From: Gammaproteobacteria bacterium UBA3067 | GTDB lineage: Bacteria > Pseudomonadota > Gammaproteobacteria > Pseudomonadales > UBA3067 | Reading direction: 5' to 3' | NCBI GenBank assembly: GCA_002366835.1 | Contig: DFBZ01000094.1 | Coordinates: 1 to 23,591 of the forward strand | DNA: 23,591 nucleotides | Shown: positions 1 through 7,638 of the stretch, one piece after another | Layout of the letters: the number at the start of each line of letters is the position of its first letter | How positions within the stretch are numbered: the first letter of the stretch is position 1 | Notes under the pieces: model-generated | Told to the model about the DNA's origin: nothing | What the model saw: the letters and a program-made list of their open reading frames with translations, nothing else | Database searches by the model: none | Made by a program: the position numbers and the translations under genes

Positions 1-49
1 GTTTACTTATTACAACTGCACGGCACATTAATTTCTCCATAGTAGCGCC

Positions 50-108
50 GATTAACAACGCTTCAATCAGTCGACCCGTTAGCGGTCGGATGCATTGATT
101 TGTTAAAT
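50..108 (-). repeat. attC-like imperfect hairpin (possible integron cassette recombination site)
   Basis: The segment contains nested complementary pairs. TTAACAA (52-58) pairs with TTGTTAA (100-106), TCAAT (63-67) with ATTGA (94-98), and CGACC (72-76) with GGTCG (84-88), around a 7-nt loop. Read on the minus strand it starts with ATTTAAC, which fits the RYYYAAC end of attC sites. It ends with GTTAATC, one mismatch from GTTRRRY. The stop codon of the neighbouring gene lies inside it, as is usual for gene cassettes. No integrase gene and no second site on the other side of the gene were seen, so this could be an isolated or degenerate cassette end. Confidence 0.45.
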
Positions 109-1268
109 GCAGTATCTACTGCGTGAAATTGAATTATTCGGCCTTCTTTATTGATTCGCAAGTGATAATGATCACCATTATAATAAATTGCCATTTTTCC
201 ATGGCGCACAAAATCACCTATTGATTCAGACAATAAATAATCTTCAATCTCATACTCTATCCTTTGAAGCACTTTTTCTATCAGGAGTTTTAGATCCTCT
301 GCCTTATATGAAAATGCGGTCTTTAATTCGAAGTTTCCAATTTGGTATTCTTTTAAATGGCGCAAGGCAATATGTATATAAGAGTCAATATCCCAATAAA
401 TTTGTCTTTTTCCATGCATGAGGATTGAAGGTGAAAACCCTTCAACCGCCTCAAATATCACCTTTAGGTTTTCCGAACAAGAATCTTTTAAAGAGGCATC
501 TATTCCAGCATCTGCTAATTCTTTTACTATCTTGTTAAACTTCTCTAAAGACAAAATACCTTTGGTTTCGGCATAACTATTTTTATCGATCTCTGTTAGC
601 TGATGACGTCTTTCCCTGACCTTATAGAAACTTATCCAAATATTTAGATTTATTTTTAGGTTTTCTTCCGAAAAACCAAACTCTTTAAGTACTCTTGAAT
701 CAATTCGACCATTATTAAAAGCTAATGTTATGCCGACCAATTGCTCTTTTTCATACTGAATCAGCTTAGTTCCAGAGTTATGTTTTGAGACGAGGTAATT
801 CTGATTAAGAACGTCAGCATCTAAACCGCTACAGTCTACGCCTATTTCAGTTATGTCAGGTACTTTCTTTTCACCCGTTTCATAGATTTCAGCTTCTCTT
901 TTGTAGGTGAGAAACGAGATAGAAGCTATATCCTCTACACAAATTCCTCTGTATTTTAAATCCCCTTTTTTTTCGTCACTAAGTTCGCGAGAAGGACTAT
1001 CAATACGAATTCTGTGCTTGTTTATTTCATTCACAGTTTGAAAAGAAGTTTCAAGCGAATCTAGTGTTTTTCTATCGTAAAAGATAACCCCCAAAACAGA
1101 GCTGCCATATTCCAGGCTCGAGTCACTATCATGAGTCAGCTCAAATGTAGTCATGAATTGGTTTTTACCAACCAATTCATAGAGATCTTGATAGTAAAAA
1201 TTGCCTACAACTTCCATAGTAGGCAAACCAAATTTGCTATAGTCAATTACCTGATAGTTATTTCTCAT
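63..1268 (-). CDS. Hypothetical protein, possible integron-cassette cargo
   Basis: A 401-residue open frame that I do not recognise. No signal peptide or membrane segment is visible. It is rich in Glu, Lys, Asp, Ile and Leu, which suggests a soluble cytoplasmic protein. The DNA is visibly more AT-rich than the genes that follow, a sign of separate origin. The last residues (SMHPTANGSTD) are encoded by the attC-like hairpin at 50-108, so the natural protein probably gained its tail by reading into a recombination site. The ATG at 1266-1268 is the first in frame. No convincing ribosome binding site precedes it, which is common for cassette genes. Function is unknown. That it is a real gene is supported by its length and undisturbed frame. 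Confidence 0.6.
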   Translation of the reverse strand: MRNNYQVIDYSKFGLPTMEVVGNFYYQDLYELVGKNQFMTTFELTHDSDSSLEYGSSVLGVIFYDRKTLDSLETSFQTVNEINKHRIRIDSPSRELSDEKKGDLKYRGICVEDIASISFLTYKREAEIYETGEKKVPDITEIGVDCSGLDADVLNQNYLVSKHNSGTKLIQYEKEQLVGITLAFNNGRIDSRVLKEFGFSEENLKINLNIWISFYKVRERRHQLTEIDKNSYAETKGILSLEKFNKIVKELADAGIDASLKDSCSENLKVIFEAVEGFSPSILMHGKRQIYWDIDSYIHIALRHLKEYQIGNFELKTAFSYKAEDLKLLIEKVLQRIEYEIEDYLLSESIGDFVRHGKMAIYYNGDHYHLRINKEGRIIQFHAVDTAFNKSMHPTANGSTD

Positions 1269-1382
1269 GGCTGAATGGGTATTTAACTTGCTATTAAGCA
1301 GAATTAATTCCCTTTAACCCTTACACATACACGGAAAGTAATCTCTGTTAATTTCACAACCAAGGGAAAACCAAGATTCCTC

Positions 1383-1523
1383 ATGTCAATCAATCCAAAA
1401 ACCTACACAACCAAACCCAAAAAACTCACCTTCCCCAATGTCTCTTCTACCGTAAGCCTACCAAGCACCGCCTACCAACAAACCCCCAACAACCACGGCG
1501 GTAAGCAAAGCTCACCGCCCTAG
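1383..1523 (+). CDS. Possible 46-residue Thr/Pro/Lys-rich small ORF
   Basis: An ATG-to-TAG frame of 46 codons lies between the two minus-strand genes. The product would be rich in Thr, Pro, Lys, Ser and Asn, with no recognisable motif or membrane segment. No clear Shine-Dalgarno sequence precedes it, and its end overlaps the hairpin at 1497-1519. The plus strand here is very poor in G. The frame may simply be open because of that composition bias, and I list it only as a weak possibility. Confidence 0.12.
   Translation: MSINPKTYTTKPKKLTFPNVSSTVSLPSTAYQQTPNNHGGKQSSPP
1497..1519 (-). terminator. Hairpin downstream of icd
   Basis: GGCGGT (1497-1502) pairs with ACCGCC (1514-1519). The stem continues as AGC/GCT after one mismatch, leaving a 3-nt loop. 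It lies 17 bp beyond the stop of the isocitrate dehydrogenase gene, the expected place for a transcription end. On the minus strand the sequence after the stem is GT-rich rather than a clean T run, so termination efficiency is uncertain. Confidence 0.45.
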
Positions 1524-1536
1524 TCTCATCTCAGCT

Positions 1537-3771
1537 TTACAAACTACCATCTATCAAAGCATTCAAAGTACTGCTCGGGCGCATTGCCTTGGCCACTTTT
1601 TCAATATCAGGATGATAATAGCCACCCATATCTACGGGCTGGCCTTGCAACGCATTAATCTCGGCGATTATTTTCTTTTCATTTTTTTCGAGAGATTTTG
1701 CAAGTTTGAGGAATGAGGCCTGTAGCTCTTTGTCTTCACTTTGTGCAGCAAGTGCCTGGGACCAATAGAGAGCCAGGTAGAAGTGACTGCCTCTGTTATC
1801 CAGCTCCCCCACTCTGCGAGAAGGAGACTTGCCTTCATCTAATAGTTTCCCGGTCGCCAAATCGAGGGTTTTTGCCAGAATTTTAGCTTTGGGGTTGTTG
1901 GTCTTATCACCGAGATCTTCTAACGATACCGCGATGGCAAGGAACTCTCCCAGCGAGTCCCAGCGCAGATGATCTTCTTCTACGAACTGCTGAACGTGCT
2001 TGGGCGCAGAGCCGCCAGCACCGGTTTCAAACAAGCCGCCACCGGCCATCAGCGGCACAATGGACAGCATTTTTGCACTGGTGCCCAATTCCAATATCGG
2101 GAAAAGATCTGTGAGGTAATCGCGCAGCACATTACCGGTAACAGAAATGGTATCCAAACCCCGCTTTGCACGTTCCATGGTGTAGCGAATGGCAGAGTCA
2201 GGGGTTCTAATTTTAATGACAAGGTCTTTGGTATTGTAGTCTTTAAGGTATTTTTCCACCTTCGCAATCATTTGTGCATCGTGACCACGGTCTGGGTCTA
2301 ACCAGAATACGGCAGGAACACCCGTTGCCTGTGCACGCCTAACGGCTAACTTAACCCAATCCTGGATTGGCGCATCTTTCGTGAGGCACAAGCGCCAGAT
2401 ATCACCCTTATCAAGATTTTTATGTTGTAACAAGACCCTGCCTTGGCTATCTACCACACGCACTGTTCCATCGGCAGGTAATTCAAAGGTGTTCTCGTGG
2501 GAGCCATACTCTTCGGCTTTTTGCGCCATCAGGCCGACGTTTTGCACACTACCCATGGTTGTCGGGTCAAAGGCATCGTGATGTTTACAAAAATTAATGG
2601 CCTCTTGATAGATGGTGGCGTAGCAGCTGTCGGGAATAACCGCTTTGGTGTCTTTCAGCTTTCCATCGGTACCCCACATTTTTCCGCCTGAGCGAATCAT
2701 GGCGGGCATGGAGGCATCCACAATAACGTTGCTCGGTACGTGTAAGTTGGTAATGCCACGATCAGAATCCACCATAGCGACTTCCGGACGCACCTCATAG
2801 CAGGCACGCAGGTCTTCTTCTATTTCAGAGCGAACAGAAAAAGGCAGGGTTTTTATTTTGTCGTACACGTTGCCAATGCCATCGTTCGGATTGACGCCTA
2901 TTTTCTTAAATATTTCGGCATGTTTTTCAAAGGCATCCTTAAAAAAAACGGTGACCGCGTGACCAAACACAATGGGGTGCGATACTTTCATCATGGTGGC
3001 TTTCACATGCAGGGAAAACAATAGGCCTGCGCGGCGTGCACCTTCCATTTCCTCTTCAAAAAATGTACGCAGGGCCTTCACGCTCATAAACATCGCGTCA
3101 ACAACTTCACCGTCCAACACAGGTACGGACTTTTTTAGTACCGTTACTGCGCCGTCTTTTTCAATAAGTTCAATACGAAGCGTATCGGCATTTTCCATGG
3201 TGGTGGAAATATCGCTGTGGTAGAAGTCTCCACTGCGCATATGGGCAACATGTGTGCGAGAAGATTGGCTCCATTTACCCATAGAGTGCGGATGCTTACG
3301 GGCGTATTCTTTGACTGCTGCCGGTGCACGGCGATCTGAGTTGCCTTGACGCAGAACCGGGTTCACGGCGCTGCCAAGCACTTTTGAATACTTGGCTTTG
3401 ATGGCTTCTTCTTTTGAAGTTTGAGGGTTTTCGGGGTAGTCAGGAATATCATAACCTTGTGACTGAAGTTCTGCGATCGCCTCCTGAAGCTGGGGGATTG
3501 AAGCGCTCACGTTCGGCAGTTTAATAATATTTGCATTGGGCTCAAGGGTGAGTTCCCCGAGCTCCTTCAAGGTATCAGGTACTTTCTGTTCATCTGAAAG
3601 TTTTTTAGAGAAGTTGGAAAGGATTCTGGCGGCTAAGGAGATATCGCTGGTTTCCACGTTAATTCCCGCTGCGGCGGTAAAGGCATTAACGATGGGCAGT
3701 AATGAGTAGGTTGCCAGAGCGGGTGCTTCGTCAGTTTTGGTGTAAATGATTTTTGCTTTATTTTTCGGCAT
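1537..3771 (-). CDS. icd: Monomeric NADP-dependent isocitrate dehydrogenase
   Basis: The enzyme oxidatively decarboxylates isocitrate to 2-oxoglutarate with NADP+ in the TCA cycle. The 744 residues match the monomeric (IDH-II) class of about 740, not the 415-residue dimeric type. Family landmarks are visible: the early NVSASIPQLQEAI segment, the RQGNSDRRAP block, DSDRGITNLHVPSNV followed by ASMPAMIRSGGKMWG and DTKAVIPDSCYA, and near the C-terminus APKHVQQF with EEDHLRWDSLGE. The ATG is preceded by AGGA about 11 nt upstream on the minus strand. It seems to be a single-gene unit, with a hairpin after the stop and a 292-bp spacer separating it from pcm. Symbol icd (also idh) is used by family. 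Confidence 0.96.
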   Translation of the reverse strand: MPKNKAKIIYTKTDEAPALATYSLLPIVNAFTAAAGINVETSDISLAARILSNFSKKLSDEQKVPDTLKELGELTLEPNANIIKLPNVSASIPQLQEAIAELQSQGYDIPDYPENPQTSKEEAIKAKYSKVLGSAVNPVLRQGNSDRRAPAAVKEYARKHPHSMGKWSQSSRTHVAHMRSGDFYHSDISTTMENADTLRIELIEKDGAVTVLKKSVPVLDGEVVDAMFMSVKALRTFFEEEMEGARRAGLLFSLHVKATMMKVSHPIVFGHAVTVFFKDAFEKHAEIFKKIGVNPNDGIGNVYDKIKTLPFSVRSEIEEDLRACYEVRPEVAMVDSDRGITNLHVPSNVIVDASMPAMIRSGGKMWGTDGKLKDTKAVIPDSCYATIYQEAINFCKHHDAFDPTTMGSVQNVGLMAQKAEEYGSHENTFELPADGTVRVVDSQGRVLLQHKNLDKGDIWRLCLTKDAPIQDWVKLAVRRAQATGVPAVFWLDPDRGHDAQMIAKVEKYLKDYNTKDLVIKIRTPDSAIRYTMERAKRGLDTISVTGNVLRDYLTDLFPILELGTSAKMLSIVPLMAGGGLFETGAGGSAPKHVQQFVEEDHLRWDSLGEFLAIAVSLEDLGDKTNNPKAKILAKTLDLATGKLLDEGKSPSRRVGELDNRGSHFYLALYWSQALAAQSEDKELQASFLKLAKSLEKNEKKIIAEINALQGQPVDMGGYYHPDIEKVAKAMRPSSTLNALIDGSL

Positions 3772-4028
3772 GCTTAAAAATTCCTTTACTAAATAATGAA
3801 AAACGTGTGGATTTTCTTATAGAGCGCGATGACTTGGCGATGCTCTTCGAACCGGTTTGGTGCACAAAAATCTTAAAAAGACATATATTGGGGATGCCCC
3901 TTGTTTCGCCCGCTGCGGGAACTTGCAGAAATCATTCCCTTTGGGCCCCAAAAGGCTTCGTCAAAAAACCGCTAAGCCAATAACCAGGAGCAGACACCCT
4001 ATCACAATTCGCCAGCCGGGCTGGGTCA

Positions 4029-4053
4029 ATAAAACCCCCACCTCCGGTTTTAT
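4029..4053 (-). terminator. Possible terminator after the pcm-type gene
   Basis: ATAAAACC (4029-4036) and GGTTTTAT (4046-4053) form an 8-bp stem with a 9-nt loop, 10 bp after the methyltransferase stop. The stem's own 3' arm supplies a short T stretch on the minus strand, but no longer T run follows. It could be a weak intrinsic terminator. The remainder of 3772-4028 shows no gene that I can support. Confidence 0.35.
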
Positions 4054-4063
4054 GCGCCAACAG

Positions 4064-4741
4064 CTAGAGCAGCTCTGATCTAACGAAGGGAACAAAAACC
4101 ACCGGAATTATATCCTCGATATCAACAGTGTGCTCATTTACCTTAGTGATCACCTTTAACATCTGCGATTGGTGAGCAGGCCCTACGGGAATAACCATTC
4201 GCCCACCCACTTTAAGCTGAGTGACCAGAGGCTCTGGCACCAAAGATGTGCCTGCGGTAACAATAATGCCATCAAATGGGGCGCTTTCGGACCAACCTGC
4301 ATAACCGTCACCACAACGTAAACTGATATTATTGTAGCCTAGATTTTTAAGGCGCAGCTCAGACTCTCGGGTTAATTCGGGAATCACTTCAATGCTATAC
4401 ACCTTCTCCACCAGGCACGATAGCACCGCCGCCTGATAACCGCAGCCGGTTCCCACTTCAAGCACCCTGTGGTTTTTTTCCGGATTTAGAAGCTGCGTCA
4501 TAATGGCAACAATAAAGGGCTGAGAAATGGTTTGCTGGTAACCAATTGGCAGCGGGTGGTTTTCCCACGCGCGATAACGACTTTCTTCCGGCACGAATTG
4601 GTCGCGTGGCACCTGCTTCAAGGCAGTGAGCACCTCATCGCTCAGTGCTCTCCAGCCCAGTCGGTTTTCTAGCTCTGCGATCTCTGCCGAGACCTCTTCT
4701 ATTAAGGCTTCTTTTTCAGACTTTCTTTCACGCCAGATCAT
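4064..4741 (-). CDS. pcm: Protein-L-isoaspartate O-methyltransferase family protein
   Basis: Predicted to use S-adenosylmethionine to methylate isoaspartyl residues in damaged proteins, starting their repair in the cytoplasm. At 225 residues the length is usual for bacterial Pcm. The family block GYQQTISQPFIVA is at residues 67-79 and the SAM-binding motif VLEVGTGCGYQ at 93-103, followed by an acidic residue after the next strand (SIEVI). GGRMVIPVG lies in the C-terminal part. The N-terminus carries a short charged helix before the catalytic domain. The start ATG is followed directly by this helix; a more internal start is possible but would cut it. It is transcribed in the same direction as icd but 292 bp away. 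Confident on family, less so on exact substrate. Confidence 0.9.
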   Translation of the reverse strand: MIWRERKSEKEALIEEVSAEIAELENRLGWRALSDEVLTALKQVPRDQFVPEESRYRAWENHPLPIGYQQTISQPFIVAIMTQLLNPEKNHRVLEVGTGCGYQAAVLSCLVEKVYSIEVIPELTRESELRLKNLGYNNISLRCGDGYAGWSESAPFDGIIVTAGTSLVPEPLVTQLKVGGRMVIPVGPAHQSQMLKVITKVNEHTVDIEDIIPVVFVPFVRSELL

Positions 4742-4874
4742 TTTCCACCCCCAGTGTATATTTTCCCTGATCTTGAATTAGACACCCAATCCTGTTACTA
4801 ACCAAGAGAAATAATAAGGCATTCTGGGAACTTTTTAGCGGCTTGACCTGTATCAATTCAGATAATCACAATAA

Positions 4875-5060
4875 GGCATCTCTAAAAAATAGAATTTTTA
4901 TTCGAGAGAAAAGAAGCACCGCACGGAAACCCGCACGACTCCATGGATGGAGGAGGTAGAGCGACGCAGGAAGCCAAAGCCGAGTGTACAAGGGCTACAT
5001 GAGGAGTTGAGTACGGAACTGACGCCGCTATCGGGTAAAAAGGCAATTTTTAGAGGTGCC
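4875..5060. mobile_element. MITE-like element with terminal inverted repeats and target duplication
   Basis: The left end GGCATCTCTAAAAA (4875-4888) and the right end TTTTTAGAGGTGCC (5047-5060) are inverted repeats with 13 of 14 positions matching. The element is 186 bp and is flanked on both sides by CAATAA (4869-4874 and 5061-5066), as expected for a target-site duplication. If the tips are drawn one base further out, the duplication shortens to about 4 bp. No transposase is encoded. Inside is a short hairpin, CTCCATGGATGGAG (4939-4952). This fits a small non-autonomous transposon moved by a related insertion sequence elsewhere. It sits about 30 bp before the decayed gdh reading frame. The rest of the 4742-5091 gap shows nothing I can name. 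Confidence 0.7.
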
Positions 5061-5091
5061 CAATAATTACAAACCCAAGGACCCCAACCCT

Positions 5092-5490
5092 ATGAGCGAT
5101 GGATTTGAATTCTGCGACGCATTAGGCCCCACAAAAGTTATTCATGTCTATGAACCGGCCATCAACCTTCGCGGTATTCAGGTGGTGGATAATACCGCCG
5201 CAGGCCCCTCTATTAGAGGCTTACGCATGGCAGCGGCAAATCGCTTCTTTTTGGTGACCCTAAAACTCTTGCAGAACAAAAGGAACAATTCATACGTGCC
5301 TTTGCACAGGCATTGCGAGGGAATCGCGATTATATTTTCAGCCCCGATATGGGGACTAACGAAGTGTGCATGGCCTGGGTCAGGGATGAAGTCGGCGCCA
5401 CAGGCTGGGGCCTATACCGTGCAGCCCGAATAGCAGTCCAACATTCTGATGTTGATTTACAAGGAGCCCGCGTTGTCGTACAAGGTTTTG
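5092..5490 (+). pseudogene. Remnant of a glutamate (Glu/Leu/Phe/Val family) dehydrogenase
   Basis: The frame from ATG 5092 encodes GFEFCDALGPTKVIHVYEP and VDNTAAGPSIRGLRMA, the N-terminus of this amino-acid dehydrogenase family. A deletion with frame change then joins it near 5232-5235 to GKSLLFGDPKTLAEQKEQF in another frame, leaving out the catalytic Lys region (about 30 codons by comparison with the family). The second frame continues through SPDMGTNEVCMAWVRDEVG straight into ATGWGLY. This is an in-frame loss between what would be two DEIG-like segments. The NAD-binding start GARVVVQGF follows, and the frame then runs into acyl-CoA ligase sequence. The last roughly 200 residues are gone. 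Clearly non-functional. The MITE lies directly upstream. Confidence 0.85.
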
Positions 5491-6139
5491 ACAATTTCAA
5501 ATTGAATTCATTACGCACCGGCATCATGGCAGGTGCCCCCCTGCCCCGTTGAATTAACGAATCGGACTATAGATGAAATGCATTGCAAAAATATTTTAAT
5601 TGGTTATGGCCAAACTGAAGCCCCCCTTACCCACCTCACCACGGCAGATGACAGCTTCGAGCGACACATCTATACCGTTAGGAAAAACCTGCCGCACCAG
5701 GAAGTAAAAATCATCAGCACCGAAGCGGGAAAAATACAGCCTATTGGTGAGATCGGCGAAATATGCTTTCGCGGGCACGGTGGATAAAGACGGTTATGTA
5801 CGCATCACCGGACGCCTGCAGGAAATGGTGATTCGTGGTAAAGAAAACATTTACTCTGCAGAAATTGAGGAAGTGATATTTAATCACCCTGAGGTGGAGC
5901 AAGTGGCTGTTTTCGGCATCCCTGACGCTTATTTTGGGGAAGAGTTAGTCGCCTGGGTGCGTCTAAAACAAGGGGGGCAGCTCAACGAACAAGAATTAAG
6001 AGAATATTGTTTGGATCACTTGGCGCACTTTAAAATTCCCAAAGTCGTCCAGTTTGTTGAAAGTTTTCCCATGACGGTGGTCGGCAAGCTGCAAAAGTTC
6101 AAAATGAGGGAGCTGACCATAAGCAAGAATAACAAATAA
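5488..6139 (+). pseudogene. Remnant of a fatty-acyl-CoA ligase (AMP-binding family), C-terminal part
   Basis: The sequence picks up at LNSLRTGIMAGAP in the frame continued from the gdh remnant. One extra C in the C6 run at 5536-5541 causes an early TGA at 5550-5552. The next frame carries CPVELTNRTIDEMH, the motif ILIGYGQTEAP and a segment ending CFRG. A further deletion with frame change (around 5765-5790) removes the part that normally holds the HSGDL motif. The third frame then gives KDGYVRITGRLQEMVIRGKE, the hinge and the C-terminal lid with FPMTVVGKLQKFKMREL, ending at TAA 6137-6139. The N-terminal half, including the P-loop-like AMP-binding motif, is absent. The gene is dead: at least two frameshifts, two deletions, and a fusion to gdh. 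Confidence 0.88.
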
Positions 6140-6222
6140 GCCAGCTATACATATGGTAATTTCTATGCAATAAATATCGTCACTGCCTTTCATTCAGAAA
6201 ATCGTGAACGACTTTTCTTACT

Positions 6223-7638
6223 ATGGCAAAAAACGCGCCTTCGCCCGATGACGAAAAGACTATTGTAAAGCCTGCTGGCGACAGTGATGCCCCAACCCTG
6301 ATGGAAATAGACCCACAGGATGAAAAAACTCGCGTAAAGATTGATACTGCACACCGCCCTGAAAAAGCATCGGATCTGGATGTAGGCTCCATCATTAAGC
6401 AGCGCTTTGTGCTGGACACCCTGCTTGGCGAAGGGGGCATGGGAGTAGTCTACCGCGCCATTGATTTAAGAAAACAAGAGGCCGACGACGCCAACCCCTA
6501 TATTGCCATCAAAATTCTAAACGACGATTTCCGCCAACACCCCAAAGCTTTTATATCCCTGCAACGGGAAGTCAAAAAAAGCCAGACCCTGGCCCACCCC
6601 AACATTATCACGGTATACGATTTTGATCGGGAAGGTGACATTGTCTACATGACCATGGAAGAGCTGGACGGCTACCCCATGAAAGATGTCATATCGGGAA
6701 ACTGTGATTTTATTCTCGATAAAAAAAACACCTTTAGCATTATCAAAGAAATTGCCCAGGGGCTTCGTTATGCCCATTCCAAAGGCATTATTCATTCTGA
6801 TCTAAAACCAGGCAATCTGTTTGTCAGCAAAGAAGGCACCACTAAAATTCTCGACTTCGGTATCGCACGCAGCACCACTGACACAAAAGCAAGCGACAGC
6901 TTTGATGCCGGAGAACTTGGCGCGCTCACACCGCGTTATGCCAGCCTCGGAATGATTAAACGGGAAGAACCCCACCCCTTCGATGATATCTATGCCCTGG
7001 GTATTATTGCCTGTGAACTCTACGGCGGCGGCCACCCCTATGAGGGAAAAATGGCAAATGAAGCAAAGGAGGCCGGCTTAAGCCCGAAGCTGCCCAACAC
7101 GCTGAATTTCTGGCAACGGCGGCTTATAAAGAATGCCCTCGACCTTCAGCACAGCAATCACGACAAAATTGCCGAACAATTCCTCAAACGTTTTATTGCC
7201 TCGAGAACAGCCACCCTAAAGATACTGATGGCAAACGCTGCCATCCTGATGGTAGCGGCCTTTGTTATCTACAGTTTGAATGTCAGCGCGCCACCTATTA
7301 CTGACTTCAAGAGCTTAACAATCGCCCAGCAACAAAGCTTTAGCGAACATATTAAAGAAGGTAACAAGGCATTAACCTTCAGCGATTATGATGCAGCACT
7401 TTTCCACTACAACAATGCCTTCGAGATACACCCCTACAACCCGGAAGCGGAAAAAGGGCTGGAAAAAATCATTGATGCCGTCGAAAAACATATCAATAAC
7501 GCCCAGGACGAAGAAAGTAGAAAACTCTATATCAAACAAATCGGCACTTTGCTTGAATACCCCGCATTAGAAAAAAACAAACGGTTGATAAAGCTTGCCA
7601 AACGTTACCCATCTTCACGACAGGAAGGCCCTCAATGA
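6223..7638 (+). CDS. Transmembrane serine/threonine protein kinase
   Basis: A PknB/Hanks-type kinase of 471 residues. Residues 1-55 are an acidic leader with two similar DEKT segments (residues 10-13 and 33-36). The kinase domain follows: glycine loop GEGGMGVVYRA (69-79), ATP-anchoring Lys97 in IAIKIL, catalytic loop HSDLKPGN (191-198) with Asp193, DFG (211-213), TPRYAS (236-241) and DDIYALG (254-260). A single membrane span lies at about 331-352, then a tail with a TPR-like stretch, expected in the periplasm. The usual HRD Arg is Ser192, as in some kinases not activated through loop phosphorylation. No clear ribosome binding site precedes the ATG. The stop overlaps the next gene by 4 bp (ATGA), so kinase and caspase are translationally coupled. 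Substrates are unknown. Confidence 0.93.
   Translation: MAKNAPSPDDEKTIVKPAGDSDAPTLMEIDPQDEKTRVKIDTAHRPEKASDLDVGSIIKQRFVLDTLLGEGGMGVVYRAIDLRKQEADDANPYIAIKILNDDFRQHPKAFISLQREVKKSQTLAHPNIITVYDFDREGDIVYMTMEELDGYPMKDVISGNCDFILDKKNTFSIIKEIAQGLRYAHSKGIIHSDLKPGNLFVSKEGTTKILDFGIARSTTDTKASDSFDAGELGALTPRYASLGMIKREEPHPFDDIYALGIIACELYGGGHPYEGKMANEAKEAGLSPKLPNTLNFWQRRLIKNALDLQHSNHDKIAEQFLKRFIASRTATLKILMANAAILMVAAFVIYSLNVSAPPITDFKSLTIAQQQSFSEHIKEGNKALTFSDYDAALFHYNNAFEIHPYNPEAEKGLEKIIDAVEKHINNAQDEESRKLYIKQIGTLLEYPALEKNKRLIKLAKRYPSSRQEGPQ

Noticed and set aside
3890..3900. GGGGATGCCCC hairpin upstream of icd
   Set aside because: The stem is only 4 bp, with no T run and no conserved operator that I can name. 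Not enough to call a regulatory site.
3753..4078. Plus-strand frames of about 75 codons between icd and pcm
   Set aside because: They overlap the ends of real genes, have no ribosome binding site and show no protein-like composition.
5056..5552. Two apparent small proteins (frames 5056-5433 and 5313-5552) before the acyl-CoA ligase segment
   Set aside because: Both are pieces of one decayed glutamate dehydrogenase read in different frames. The first begins at a GTG inside the MITE end, and the second runs into ligase sequence.
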